DNA of 64,000 bases from Acidovorax sp. 69 (GCF_002797445.1 NZ_PGEP01000001.1:124001-188000); one strand, 5' to 3'; counted from the stretch's first letter, positions 20,601-31,439 are shown. The notes: generated by a model from the sequence alone, not told the origin. Made by a program: numbers and translations.

Positions 20601-20985
20601 TGCTGCCGTCAAACCACAGCAGCGTGCCCAGCCAGACGGATTCGTGGCCCGCCGTGCCAGCGCGTACCAGCCGCGCAGCCACGCCAGTGGCGCAGCGGCC
20701 GGGCCGTGCAATGTGGTCGCCACTGTCGTTGCCCTGGCCGCTGGCACCGCGCACGTAGCTCACCAGGTCGCGGTCGCTCTCGTGCCCGCCGGTGGAGGCC
20801 AGGTTGTAGCGCGGGCTGGCGCACAGCAGCGTCATCAGCGCATCGACTAGCGTGGTCTTGCCGCTGCCCGTGGGGCCAATGATGGCGCTGTTGCCGGGGT
20901 CGATGCCCACCTGGTGGCGGCCCGCAAAGGCGCCCCAGTTGTACAAGTGCAGCTCTTGCAGAATGAAGGAGGCGTCGGCGCTCAT
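17659..20985 (-). CDS. jetC: Wadjet system SMC-like ATPase JetC
   Basis: Condensin-like (MukB/MksB-related) motor that loops DNA in the Wadjet anti-plasmid complex. The 1108 residues have an N-terminal head with Walker A GPTGSGKT at 37-44 and long coiled coils through roughly 260-450 and 640-900. The C-terminal head has the ABC signature SGGEKE near 989 and Walker B GTIVLDEAF at 1020-1028. The hinge region lies around 500-600. The start overlaps jetB (ATGA) and the end overlaps jetD (ATGA). A degenerate copy of the dispersed palindrome is read through in a coiled-coil stretch encoding LLQQKELLALDHQALEAK (near 19084-19133). Confidence 0.94.
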   Translation of the reverse strand: MSADASFILQELHLYNWGAFAGRHQVGIDPGNSAIIGPTGSGKTTLVDALMTLLCASPRYNLASTGGHESDRDLVSYVRGASGQGNDSGDHIARPGRCATGVAARLVRAGTAGHESVWLGTLLWFDGSSQSASDMQKRWFFAQGEGHSLDLWLEEQHSGGARALTRLAKDSDGVQMFSSKAPYLAKLHSFFEVGPNAFTLLNRAAGLKQLNSIDEIFRELVLDDHSAFDDAQNVVDGFAELASIHADLELANAQWVSLLPLRDLAARELQQAQHLAHLQALQQQLPHWFAAQGTHWWGQRVAQLQAQIAARDAQLQAAQERVHTARKHEQDLHGLYLQAGGASIESLQENIQHARKELARIEHNLAQYQALARNLGLGTDASAGLLTTHQQQAQTAIADIDAGQAELQAQAEHAIAQAHNAHTRLKETQAEYDAVRQRPGSNLPMEFQRFRAELADHLGLPESDLPFAAELVEVRKAEQAWRGAIERALGSHRLRILVPHTAMHAALQWVNQRHNRLHVRLLEMRETTPTAFLADGFARKLNLKPAAPTPHLNTLRQLLSDLDRHCVPDVPTLERTPHAMTAQGLMSSKTGHFDKQDQKRLDQDWMTGFDNRDRLAHLLQQKELLALDHQALEAKKTQTLATQRQAQEQRQLWAALQALRRDDLDTTAADAQLQYKAQQLQALLHPDSDTAQAQQRWEAAQAQTRAAEGQLRDLQTAQTQDDTLRAAAQKKHSAYLARSAGAAVIDADFAADFAAQLASAGHRLPPLDGDNLEAQERDAGTAVQAKTAEASKKLNTLHTDIVRQMGKAKHEDRGALADHGQEVQALAHYLQRLQVLEEEALPHKRQRFQEYLNNTSQQGVDTLLNGIAAQVADIEERIAQLNDTLKRVDFQPGRYLQLEPRAVVHQSLQELNRAQAQLRTESLRDDGGQSHYRALRAIVEMLQTHASNRRSKAAQALLDARYRLQFAVLVLDRASGQMLERRTGSQGGSGGEKEIIASYVLTASLSYALCPDGSSRPVFGTIVLDEAFSKSSQAVAARIIQALREFGLHALFVTPNKEVRLLRNHTRSAVVVHRRGAQATLASLRWEEIDAFRRSTPSTPRGSTGIEA
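19084..19133 (-). repeat. dispersed palindromic element inside jetC (degenerate copy 3)
   Basis: The minus strand reads TTGCTGCAACAAAAGGAG, then CTACTAGCGCTT, GACCAT, CAAGCGCTGGAGGCC. This matches the family plan of left arm, core, loop and right arm. It is translated in frame without stops as part of a predicted coiled coil, where a short insertion would be tolerated. Confidence 0.6.
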
Positions 20986-21734
20986 GGTGCTCCTTCGGCG
21001 TTGGCTTCACTGCCACGGGTACTGCCTTGTTCCGCCACCTCACGCAGGCGCAGCAACAGCGTTTGCAGGTTCTCGGGGTTGAGCAGGTGCACGATCATGG
21101 GGCGGATGGTGATGCAGTCTTGCGAATCCACCTCGGTCACCATGCCGTGCGTGCGCAGGTTTTCCAGCAGCTGGCCCAGGCGCTTGCGCTCTTGCATGTC
21201 GCTGCCCGTGCTACCCAGGTAGGTTTCGAGCTGCGGCAGCAGGCTGTCAACGGTGACGCGTACTGCCGCGCCGGTGCCGCTTTCTTGCTCACGCTGCAAA
21301 AACTCGCGCCGCAGAATGGCCAGCAGCAGCGATTGCTCCAGTGTCAGCCGCTGGCGTTTCATCAGCGGGTGTGTCCAGTCGTCCTGCTCGCTTTCATCGG
21401 TGTCGTCGCCCGAGTAGTCGGGCACCACGGCCAAAAAGGCCAGGCCGCGCACGTCGTCTACCACCACGCGCAAGTCCAGGGGCTCCAGCAGCGCATCGAT
21501 CAGCGTCGTTTGAGCTGCTGCCAGACTGAACAATTTGGGTTTGGCCGCAGATTCGAGCCAGCCATGGGCCAGCAAAAACTGTAGCGCCTGGCGCACGTTG
21601 GGCGGCGTTTTTGAAGGGTTCTGTGCGGCAATCTGGCTTTCAGCGGGCGCATGCAGCTTCTCTTTTGATAGTGATTGCGGTGGCTGAACGCCTGCGGCCT
21701 GGGCGGCCATGCGGTCGAAAATATCCGGCTCCAT
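20982..21734 (-). CDS. jetB: Wadjet system kleisin-associated subunit JetB (DUF4194)
   Basis: Counterpart of MukE/MksE, a winged-helix subunit bridging the kleisin-like JetA and the JetC ATPase. The 250-residue protein begins MEPDIFDRMAAQ; its ATG shares one base with the jetA stop (TGATG), which settles the start. Family-like segments are RGLAFLAVVPDY, RLTLEQSLLLAILRREFLQRE and RKRLGQLLENLRTHGMV, the last probably the winged helix. It ends overlapping jetC by four bases. A degenerate palindromic element is translated near residues 17-35 (SLSKEKLHAPAESQI), a poorly conserved N-terminal linker. Confidence 0.92.
   Translation of the reverse strand: MEPDIFDRMAAQAAGVQPPQSLSKEKLHAPAESQIAAQNPSKTPPNVRQALQFLLAHGWLESAAKPKLFSLAAAQTTLIDALLEPLDLRVVVDDVRGLAFLAVVPDYSGDDTDESEQDDWTHPLMKRQRLTLEQSLLLAILRREFLQREQESGTGAAVRVTVDSLLPQLETYLGSTGSDMQERKRLGQLLENLRTHGMVTEVDSQDCITIRPMIVHLLNPENLQTLLLRLREVAEQGSTRGSEANAEGAP
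21631..21677 (-). repeat. dispersed palindromic element inside jetB (degenerate copy 4)
   Basis: The minus strand reads CAATCACTATCAAAAGAG, then AAGCTGCATGCGC, CCGCTGAAAGCC. The left arm ACTATCAAAA is the same as in the intergenic copy at 52417. The loop is nearly absent. It is read in frame near the N-terminus of JetB. Confidence 0.5.
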
Positions 21735-23230
21735 CACAGCTCCCATTCCCTCTGTGCCAGTTGCGCGCCATCCAGTGCCACGCGCGGCACTGTGAAGCGC
21801 CAGTGCTGATCGCCATCCTGCGTTTCTATAGGTTCCTCGCCAGGCTGCAGCGCCACCCCTGCCTCCCGTGCCATCGCCAGCCACAGCGCAAAGGTCTCCA
21901 GGTCGTGCTCGCCCGGTGGCAGCGCGGCGGCAAGCTCGGCCAACGTCATGGGGGTGCCCTTGGCGACCAATACCTGCAAGGTACTGCGCAGCAAGGCCTC
22001 TCTGTCCAGCCCTTCAAAGGCTTGCCAGAACTCGCCCTCCATCTGGCCCAGGTCGGCGTATTCGGTGGTCAACAGCAGCGCGGCTTGCTCGCCGCCGTCC
22101 AGCGATTTGGCGCGCAGCCGCTCCACCAGCGGCACGCTGCCCAGGGCCACGCCCAGCGGCGGTAGCGGTGCGCTCTGGCGGCGCACGGCCTGGCGCTGCC
22201 AGTCAATGCGCAGGGCCTGCTCCAGCACGTCGTTGAGCAACTGCCCCACGCGCTGGTTCTCGGCCGCCTGGCCGGTTTTCATGAACTGGCTGACCTCGCG
22301 CTCGCTGCGCGCGCGCACGGCCTGCACTACCTTGGCTTCCTTGATGAGCTGTTGCACCAGCAGGTGCAGCGTGCTGTGCTGCAGGCCATCGAGTGCCTTG
22401 CCCGCTGCCGGGTGCGCCAGGATCTGGCGGATGCGTTGGCGCATCTCGGTCAGCTCTGTCTGGTTGGACAGCTGTTGATGGAAACTGTCGAACACACGGC
22501 CCTCTTGCGTGTTGAGCAAGTTGGCGTGGCCATCCAGCAGCTGGTCCATCACCGCGCCCCGGTGGTGGCGGGCACTGATGATGGCCTCGCGCAGCGCATG
22601 GTCGGCATCGCGCCACGAGTCCTCCACCCGCCGAAAGTCCGCCCGCAAACTGACTGACAGCGCATACACCTCGCGAATGCCTTCAATGGCCTGCTCCGGC
22701 GTCAGGGTGGCGATGCGCCCCGCCTGCACATCATCGAGCTGCTGCTGCAGGTCTGCGATGCGACGCTGCAGATGCTCGGTGCGGCTTTGCGGGTCGGGGT
22801 TGAGCGCGGCGGCCAGGTTGTCAATTTCGCGCTGCACCACGGCCAGGCGCGATGCGGTGGACGTCATCATCCGCCCGTCGAGCTGCGCGATGAAGCGCAG
22901 TGCCGTCTTGAGCGCATCGGTCTCAAACACACGCCCCTCGCGCTCCACCACTAGGCCGCGCCGTATCCACTCTCGCACCTCGCGCCGGGCCTGGCTCAGG
23001 GTGTCGGTGCTGTCGATCTCGAAGTCCGCCTCATTGGCGTGCACCGCCAGCATGTCCCCCAGTGCCTGCACGGCGGCATCAAACGGCACGCCATCGCGCT
23101 GGTGCTCGAAAAGTGCATCCATGCAGCTCAAAACCAGCGGTGCCCGCCGCGAGGCCAGCAGCAGCCAGGCCGGGTGCTGCTGGCGGGCGGCGATGTATTT
23201 GTGGGTGCGCTGCTGGTTGAGGGTGGCCAT
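21734..23230 (-). CDS. jetA: Wadjet system kleisin-like subunit JetA (DUF3375)
   Basis: Counterpart of MukF/MksF that holds the condensin-like complex together. It has 498 residues. The N-terminal winged-helix region contains DTLSQARREVREWIRRGLV, typical of DUF3375. A long helical middle follows (SRLAVVQREIDNLAAAL, LQRRIADLQQQLDDVQ), then a C-terminal domain ending in RWRFTVPRVALDG-like strands. MATLNQQRTHKYIAARQQHPAWLLL is a normal family N-terminus. It follows the small nuclease-like gene by only 38 bases in the same direction, so the pair upstream and jetABCD probably form one transcript. Confidence 0.93.
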   Translation of the reverse strand: MATLNQQRTHKYIAARQQHPAWLLLASRRAPLVLSCMDALFEHQRDGVPFDAAVQALGDMLAVHANEADFEIDSTDTLSQARREVREWIRRGLVVEREGRVFETDALKTALRFIAQLDGRMMTSTASRLAVVQREIDNLAAALNPDPQSRTEHLQRRIADLQQQLDDVQAGRIATLTPEQAIEGIREVYALSVSLRADFRRVEDSWRDADHALREAIISARHHRGAVMDQLLDGHANLLNTQEGRVFDSFHQQLSNQTELTEMRQRIRQILAHPAAGKALDGLQHSTLHLLVQQLIKEAKVVQAVRARSEREVSQFMKTGQAAENQRVGQLLNDVLEQALRIDWQRQAVRRQSAPLPPLGVALGSVPLVERLRAKSLDGGEQAALLLTTEYADLGQMEGEFWQAFEGLDREALLRSTLQVLVAKGTPMTLAELAAALPPGEHDLETFALWLAMAREAGVALQPGEEPIETQDGDQHWRFTVPRVALDGAQLAQREWEL

Positions 23231-23268
23231 GGGTGCGTTGGCGTTGCCTTGCGAATACGTGCTGCCGT

Positions 23269-23853
23269 TCAGCAGGTCCCTGGTGCACCCGGTATTTTTT
23301 GAACCAAATCAGCGATCGATACCCTGGGATGATTTTCCAGAACAAAGTACGGATAATCGGCGCCGTGTGTGGACTGACGAGGGATAGGTAGCTCTGCAGT
23401 TCGCCTTGAGCCGCCCTTGCGGGGCTGTCTGCGAGGTTTGAGGCTCACCACGCCAAAGAATTTGCACGGGCCGCCGGTCCAGTGTCCGTAAAAGCTCAGT
23501 AGCTGCCGTACCCAGGCAGCAAATAGCCTGCCAGACTCTATTTGCTTCAACGCCTCGCTTGTCTTGCCGTTTGATGTTTTCAATTCAACTGCAACGACGT
23601 AGGTGTCTTGTCCGACGACCGCCACGACGATCGCATCGTTGACAGATTTCACGCCCTTCAGTGCCGCATTTGTGAAGAACGGAAAAACAGTGATTCCGCC
23701 TTGATCCAAGGTGAACGCGTGCGACTTCCCTCCGGCGATTTCGAACCGACTGTTGCCAGCCCCAGGCTCTTTAACGATCCAACATCCGCTTTCTCTCGTA
23801 AGGAGGAAATTCGATGGAATCAGTTGCTCGAATGCTGTGACCAGCGCACTCAT
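23269..23853 (-). CDS. candidate PD-(D/E)XK nuclease partner of AAA ATPase
   Basis: No named family recognised for the 194-residue product. The central region carries what looks like a restriction-endonuclease-like core: D73 in SVNDAIVVAVV, then E90-L-K92 in VVAVELKTSNGK, then a helix with Q104 (ALKQIESGRLFAAWV). The 16-residue gap between D and ExK and the trailing Q fit PD-(D/E)XK enzymes. The N-terminal 70 residues and the basic C-terminal part (KPRRQPRKGGSRR) could bind nucleic acid or the partner. The start ATG overlaps the stop of the upstream ATPase gene by four bases. Base composition looks less GC-rich than in flanking core genes. A defence role is inferred from the pairing and from Wadjet next door. 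Confidence 0.65.
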   Translation of the reverse strand: MSALVTAFEQLIPSNFLLTRESGCWIVKEPGAGNSRFEIAGGKSHAFTLDQGGITVFPFFTNAALKGVKSVNDAIVVAVVGQDTYVVAVELKTSNGKTSEALKQIESGRLFAAWVRQLLSFYGHWTGGPCKFFGVVSLKPRRQPRKGGSRRTAELPIPRQSTHGADYPYFVLENHPRVSIADLVQKIPGAPGTC

Positions 23854-25286
23854 CCATTTTCTCCAGAGTCTTGTGCTTGTTGGTAGGCGTAGTAAATGCC
23901 ATCACTGGTGTCATTCAGGCTATGGATTTGCTCGTCAAAGGTTTCGGCAGCGATGCCTTCGATGTCATCAAGGTCCATAGACTGGATCGCACGGTCGTGG
24001 AACAACCACGCAGAGACTTGGTCTGGTTTGAGCAACTCTTCGGTTTTGTAGCCATACCGCTGCATGAGTTCGGTCTGCACGGTACCTGGGCGTGACAGCA
24101 TGATGAGCGAATTGATTTCTCGCACAAGATAGTCGCTGTGGGTACTCGCGACCACGCGCAAATCTGAATTCACCAATCTCGCAATCAAGCGTGCCATAAG
24201 CCGTTGGTTGGCGGGGTGCAAGTTCAATTCGGGTTCATCAATCATCAGCACATCGCCAGGCTGCGCGTCGTATTCAAGGTACGCCCACAGCCCAAACAAG
24301 CTCTTTACCGTTGACGATGTCAAGTGCAGGTCGAGCTTCGGCGGGGTATTGGCATCGCCCCGTTTGGCTTTGTACGGCGTGAAGCTGATGTCACCTTCAG
24401 CGTCCACCTCATAGCGCCCGCCGATGATCTTTTTGATCTCCTCGGCCAAGTCGTGAAATGGCCCTTTCTTTTTTTTGCGGATCTCTGGCAGGTCGTTGAG
24501 CCAATCAATGTAGTCAGCGATGGGCTGGGCGTACCGAGACGCCATGACATCCTGGATCAGTTCACCAATGTTGATGTCCTTGTCTTTCTTGGATGCGTGG
24601 TGCAGCAATGCGGAACGGCGGCTTGCTAACTCGCGTGAAAAAAGGTGCAGGCCGTTGCGCTCAGCAGGCATTAAGAACACATTGCGCCGAGGCGGATTGC
24701 CAATCAAATGTCTCGCAATCGCCTCGGAGAGGAAGTCTTCAACCCCGGGAAAAGGGGATAGCTGAACCAACTGGACTTCGCTTTCTCCCGCCCCTTTGGT
24801 CATCCGCAAGACTTGGTTTTTTTCACGGCCCAACACCAAATTGACATCCAGAGGCCGCGCAATGGCCTGAGCCGTTAGCTCAGGGATGTCCACTTCCCAA
24901 TCAAATCGACTGCCTTTGAAAAAATCCTGTGCGCTGTTGAAGACTCTGGGGAGGCTACGCTCGATCGCTTGGTCAATCGCCTTCGAGAGCTTTTTGCCGT
25001 GCTCATGGGCCCATGCAGACAAGTCCCACTTGGCTTGCCCCTCGCGTTCTAGCTCTTTGGCAAGAGTGTCCATCCCTGGCAAGTTGCGCAGACGCAGTCC
25101 CGTCAGGAACCCGTACAGTGCGTACATCACCCATGTCTTGCCAGTATTGTTTTGACCGCAAACCAAGGTCAGCGGCTTGAACTCAATGATGCCAGCCTCT
25201 TCTTGAAGGCAGCCCAGCTTGGATGGCTTAAAGCGCCAGCTGACCAACTCCAGGCGCTGCGCGGTCGTGGATTCGTTCGTTGTCAT
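23850..25286 (-). CDS. AAA (ABC-type, OLD-like) ATPase of putative defence pair
   Basis: ATPase of 478 residues from the group seen in OLD, PARIS, Septu and AbiL-type systems. Walker A is GQNNTGKT at residues 44-51 and Walker B is DVLMIDEPELNLHP near 345-358. The switch histidine lies in VVASTHSDYLV near 383. The ABC-type signature region is diverged. There is no C-terminal toprim, so nuclease activity would have to come from the coupled small protein. The start has GAAGG eight bases before ATG. It lies 91 bases after the gyrB stop on the same strand, and runs of A and T such as the KKKKG-coding stretch make it look compositionally foreign. Confidence 0.85.
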   Translation of the reverse strand: MTTNESTTAQRLELVSWRFKPSKLGCLQEEAGIIEFKPLTLVCGQNNTGKTWVMYALYGFLTGLRLRNLPGMDTLAKELEREGQAKWDLSAWAHEHGKKLSKAIDQAIERSLPRVFNSAQDFFKGSRFDWEVDIPELTAQAIARPLDVNLVLGREKNQVLRMTKGAGESEVQLVQLSPFPGVEDFLSEAIARHLIGNPPRRNVFLMPAERNGLHLFSRELASRRSALLHHASKKDKDINIGELIQDVMASRYAQPIADYIDWLNDLPEIRKKKKGPFHDLAEEIKKIIGGRYEVDAEGDISFTPYKAKRGDANTPPKLDLHLTSSTVKSLFGLWAYLEYDAQPGDVLMIDEPELNLHPANQRLMARLIARLVNSDLRVVASTHSDYLVREINSLIMLSRPGTVQTELMQRYGYKTEELLKPDQVSAWLFHDRAIQSMDLDDIEGIAAETFDEQIHSLNDTSDGIYYAYQQAQDSGENG

Positions 25287-25377
25287 GCTGTGGCCTTCAA
25301 AATCAATTTCTTCCAGAGCCCTATGCCGAAATCAGAGCTGACACGGCAAAGTTCTTACTGGTGACTGTTTGACGGTA

Positions 25378-28098
<2,721 letters not shown>

Positions 28099-28137
28099 TA
28101 ACTGTGGTCAGTCAGTGCAATGGGGCGGGTGGCCGCC

Positions 28138-29256
28138 TCAAATGCGCATGGGCATGACCACGTACTTGAAGCTCTCGTTTTCGGGGATGGTCAGCAGCGC
28201 AGAGCTGTTGCCGTCCGACAGCTCCACCTTCACCATGTCCTGGCCCATGTTGGCCAGGGCGTCGATGAGGTAGGTCACGTTGAAGCCGATCTCGATGGTG
28301 TCGCCACCGTAGTCGATGTCGAGTTCGTCCACGGCTTCTTCCTGCTCGGCGTTGTTCGACGCCACGCGCAGGGTGCCGGGCTCCAGGTTCAGGCGCACGC
28401 CCTTGAACTTGTCGCTGGTCATGATGGCGGTGCGCTGCAGGCTGGCCAGCAGCGGCGCGCGGCCCAGGGTGATGCTGTTCTTGTGGTTCTTGGGGATCAC
28501 GCGGTTGTAATCAGGGAACTTGCCCTCGACCAGCTTGGTCACGAACTCCATGCCGCCAAAGGTGAACTTGGCCTGGTTGTTGGCGAACTGCATCTCGATG
28601 TGCGGCTGGTTCTCGCCACCCGCGTCAGACAGCAGGCGCTGCAGCTCGATCACGGTCTTGCGCGGCAGGATGACCTCCTGCTTGGGCACTTCCACATCCA
28701 GCGTGGCGCTGGCAAAGGCCAGGCGGTGGCCGTCGGTGGCCACCAGGCTCAGTTGCTTGCCCTCGGCCACGAACAGGATGCCGTTGAGGTAGTAACGGAT
28801 GTCCTGCACGGCCATCGCAAACGACACCTGGCCCAGCAAGTCCTTCAGCGTTTTTTGTGGCACGGCAAACACGGGGCCGAACGCGGCGGATTCCTGCACC
28901 AGCGGGAAGTCTTCGGCGGGAAGGCTTTGCAGCGTGAAACGGCTCTTGCCGCCCTTGAGGATGAGCTTGGACTGGGCCGATTCGAGGCTGACCGTCTGGT
29001 CGCCCGGCATGGTGCGCAGGATGTCGATCAACTTGCGCGCGCCCACCGTGGTGGTGAAATCGCCGGTGTCGCCCCCCAGTTCCGCCGTGGTGCGGATCTG
29101 GATTTCGAGGTCGCTGGTCGTCAGCTGGAGCGCATTTCCCGTTTTGCGGATCAGCACATTGGCCAGGATGGGCAATGTGTGGCGGCGCTCAACGATGCCG
29201 GCCACCGATTGCAGAACCGCGAGAACCTTGTCTTGTGTTGCCTTCAGGACAATCAT
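28138..29256 (-). CDS. dnaN: DNA polymerase III beta subunit (sliding clamp)
   Basis: Ring-shaped processivity clamp of the replicative polymerase, 372 residues in three similar domains. It opens MIVLKATQDKVLAVLQSVAG, with HTLPILANVLI typical of domain 1. It ends in the conserved VVMPMRI, which forms part of the partner-binding pocket. The start at 29256 has AAGAGG eight to ten bases upstream; an ATG at 29337 would add an unrelated stretch. It follows dnaA by 130 bases on the same strand. A hairpin overlapping the dnaA stop (29361-29390) lies between them. Confidence 0.98.
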   Translation of the reverse strand: MIVLKATQDKVLAVLQSVAGIVERRHTLPILANVLIRKTGNALQLTTSDLEIQIRTTAELGGDTGDFTTTVGARKLIDILRTMPGDQTVSLESAQSKLILKGGKSRFTLQSLPAEDFPLVQESAAFGPVFAVPQKTLKDLLGQVSFAMAVQDIRYYLNGILFVAEGKQLSLVATDGHRLAFASATLDVEVPKQEVILPRKTVIELQRLLSDAGGENQPHIEMQFANNQAKFTFGGMEFVTKLVEGKFPDYNRVIPKNHKNSITLGRAPLLASLQRTAIMTSDKFKGVRLNLEPGTLRVASNNAEQEEAVDELDIDYGGDTIEIGFNVTYLIDALANMGQDMVKVELSDGNSSALLTIPENESFKYVVMPMRI

Positions 29257-29386
29257 GTCATCAACCTCTTGTGGTTTTTGGGACGGTGCGTGGACAGCGG
29301 CACAGATCATGCCTCCCCCTGCTGCACAACCCGTCATTTTGCCCTTTTACGGAGCGGTTTCTGAACCGGGCATCTACCACCGGTTT

Positions 29387-30811
29387 TCAGCCTTTCAGGG
29401 TTTGCTCCAGCACATGCAATTGCTGGTTCAACTCGGTCAACTGCTGGCGCTCGCCCGAGATCTTGCGCACGGCGTGCAAAACGGTGGTGTGGTCGCGCCC
29501 GCCGAACAATTCTCCGATCTCGGGAAGACTCTTTTGAGTCAGTTCCTTGGCCAGGTACATCGCAATCTGGCGCGGGCGGGCAATGCTGGCCGGGCGCTTT
29601 TTGCTGTACATGTCGGCGACCTTGATCTTGTAATAGTCGGCCACCGTCTTCTGGATGTTTTCCACAGAAATCTGCCGGTTCTGGATCGACAGCAGGTCGC
29701 GCAATGCCTCGCGGGCCAGTTGGATGGAGATTTCCTTCTGGTTGAAACGCGAATACGCCAGGATTTTTCGCAACGCGCCTTCGAGCTCGCGCACGTTGGA
29801 GCGCACGTTCTTGGCCACGAAGAAAGCGACTTCCTCGGGCATCTCGGTGCCTTCGACGCGCGCCTTGTTGATCAGAATGGCCACGCGCATCTCGAGCTCG
29901 GGCGGCTCGATGGCGACCGTCAGGCCTGAGTCAAAACGCGATACCAGCCGCTCATGGATATTGGCCAGGCCCTTGGGGTAGGTGTCCGACGTCATCACGA
30001 TGTGCGATTTTTTGGCCAGCAAGGCTTCAAACGCGTTAAAAAATTCTTCCTGTGTGCGATCTTTATTGGCAAAGAACTGCACATCGTCGATCAGCAGCAG
30101 GTCCAGGGAGTGATAACGCTCCTTGAATTCATCAAACGTGCGGCGCTGGTAGGCTTTAACCACATCCGACACGAACTGCTCGGCATGGATGTAGAGAACT
30201 TTGGCGTCGGGCTTGTCCTGCAACAGGCGGTTACCCACCGCGTGGACCAGGTGGGTTTTGCCCAGGCCGACCCCGCCGTAGATGAACAGGGGGTTGTACA
30301 GGTGCCCGGGCATGCCCGCCACGTGCATGGCTGCCGAGCGCGCCATGCGATTGGCTGTGCCCTCCACCAGGGTCTCGAATGTGAGCGCGGCGTTGAGCCG
30401 GTTGCGAAACGCGCCTGCGGATGCTTCATCGCTGTTGTTGGACTGCGATTCAGACGGGGCCGCGTTATTGGATGGTTCGGGTGCCGTGGGACGAACGTAA
30501 GTGCGGGCCACCGATTCACGCTGAGCAAGCGCTAACTCCAGTGTGACCGGCTGGCCATACAGGCCTTCGAGCAGGGCGGCGATGCGACCCGCGTACTGCG
30601 CGCGGATCCAGTCGAGCTTGAAGCGGTTGCCTACCAGCAGAGTGACTTTGGAGAAGTCTTCGGCCACCTGGGCAATCAGGGGCTTGATCCAGGTGTTGAA
30701 TTGTTGTTCTGGCAGGTCTTGCGCCAGTTGCTCTACGCAGGCTTGCCACAGGCCCTGACCAGCATCTGCACCGGGTGAATGGGAGGGGCTGTGGGTGGGT
30801 TCCTCGGTCAT
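29387..30811 (-). CDS. dnaA: chromosomal replication initiator DnaA
   Basis: Initiator that binds DnaA boxes at oriC and loads DnaB. The 474-residue protein begins [14 protein letters not shown]. Domain I contains [25 protein letters not shown], and a variable linker (residues 120-160) follows. The AAA+ domain has Walker [16 protein letters not shown] and Walker [21 protein letters not shown]. Domain IV has [20 protein letters not shown] and the box-recognition signature [11 protein letters not shown]. The start is chosen where homology to domain I begins; the frame is open for another 85 codons upstream through the origin. It faces rpmH across the origin region. Confidence 0.98.
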   Translation of the reverse strand: MTEEPTHSPSHSPGADAGQGLWQACVEQLAQDLPEQQFNTWIKPLIAQVAEDFSKVTLLVGNRFKLDWIRAQYAGRIAALLEGLYGQPVTLELALAQRESVARTYVRPTAPEPSNNAAPSESQSNNSDEASAGAFRNRLNAALTFETLVEGTANRMARSAAMHVAGMPGHLYNPLFIYGGVGLGKTHLVHAVGNRLLQDKPDAKVLYIHAEQFVSDVVKAYQRRTFDEFKERYHSLDLLLIDDVQFFANKDRTQEEFFNAFEALLAKKSHIVMTSDTYPKGLANIHERLVSRFDSGLTVAIEPPELEMRVAILINKARVEGTEMPEEVAFFVAKNVRSNVRELEGALRKILAYSRFNQKEISIQLAREALRDLLSIQNRQISVENIQKTVADYYKIKVADMYSKKRPASIARPRQIAMYLAKELTQKSLPEIGELFGGRDHTTVLHAVRKISGERQQLTELNQQLHVLEQTLKG

Positions 30812-31241
30812 TTCTGGGGGGTTCTTGTTGTGGATAGGAGGAGCGGCGCTGGGCGACAGATTGTAGCTTGTCAAGGAGTTATCCACATTTTGCGGGTCAC
30901 TGTCATCGGGAGATTCCGGGGGGTGGAATGCGGGCACGCTGTGCTGTGAACAGCGCAGACCCTTGGTGGTCGGGCATGCTCCTTGTGCGCTTTGGCGGCC
31001 GTGATGGACCCTTCGGGAATGGGTTTCAGATAGGCCTTCCGGTTGAAAGGCATTGCCAGCAAGCAATAAGCCTGCGATAATTTTGGGTTTCCCTGAATGT
31101 GTTCAGGGTGATTTGACCCGGCGCGCCGTTATTTCTGCCCCGTGGGTCTGCCTCAGAAGTGCTGTTTTATATGGCGCGGCGGGCGCAGGCTGCAGGGGGT
31201 TCAAGAGCAGCATCCGGAACTGAACCTCAAGGAATAGCACC
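30812..31241. other. oriC: probable chromosomal replication origin (oriC) between dnaA and rpmH
   Basis: The 430-base gap between divergent dnaA and rpmH holds a perfect DnaA box TTATCCACA at 30879-30887 (plus strand). An 8/9 match TGTGGATAG at 30829-30837 is the inverted form. It also has a CCCTGAA/TTCAGGG hairpin at 31091-31108 and AT-richer patches around 31065-31090. This is the usual beta-proteobacterial origin position. Only two good boxes were found, which is few, so the boundaries are uncertain. The promoters of dnaA and rpmH must also lie here but no convincing -35/-10 pair was picked. Confidence 0.75.
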
Positions 31242-31376
31242 ATGAAACGTACTTATCAGCCCTCCAAGACGCGCCGCGCGCGCACCCACGGTTTCCTCGT
31301 CCGCATGAAGACCCGCGGTGGCCGTGCCGTTATCAACGCACGCCGCGCCAAGGGCCGCAAGCGTCTGGCCGTCTAA
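31242..31376 (+). CDS. rpmH: 50S ribosomal protein L34
   Basis: Ribosomal large-subunit protein of 44 residues, [18 protein letters not shown] onward, ending [11 protein letters not shown]; it is full length and nearly invariant in bacteria. CAAGGA eight to twelve bases upstream supports the start. It is the first gene of the rightward block rpmH-rnpA-yidD-yidC, opposite dnaA, the standard arrangement beside the origin. Confidence 0.98.
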   Translation: MKRTYQPSKTRRARTHGFLVRMKTRGGRAVINARRAKGRKRLAV

Positions 31377-31439
31377 GGCCGTTACGGTCTACGGCCTGCT
31401 CCCCGGTTTGTACCGTCAGGTTCCAAACGGGGCGCTTGC

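Noticed and set aside
29361..29390. Hairpin CTGAACCGG / CCGGTTTTCAG across the dnaA stop codon as a dnaA terminator.
   Set aside because: The stem has an internal mismatch and no T run follows on the minus strand, and dnaN follows immediately and is normally co-transcribed.
30510..30550. GAGTTAGCGCTTGCTC inside dnaA, resembling the core of the dispersed palindrome.
   Set aside because: Only the core matches; both AT-rich arms are missing and the encoded [11 protein letters not shown] is normal for DnaA domain III/II junctions, so chance is more likely.
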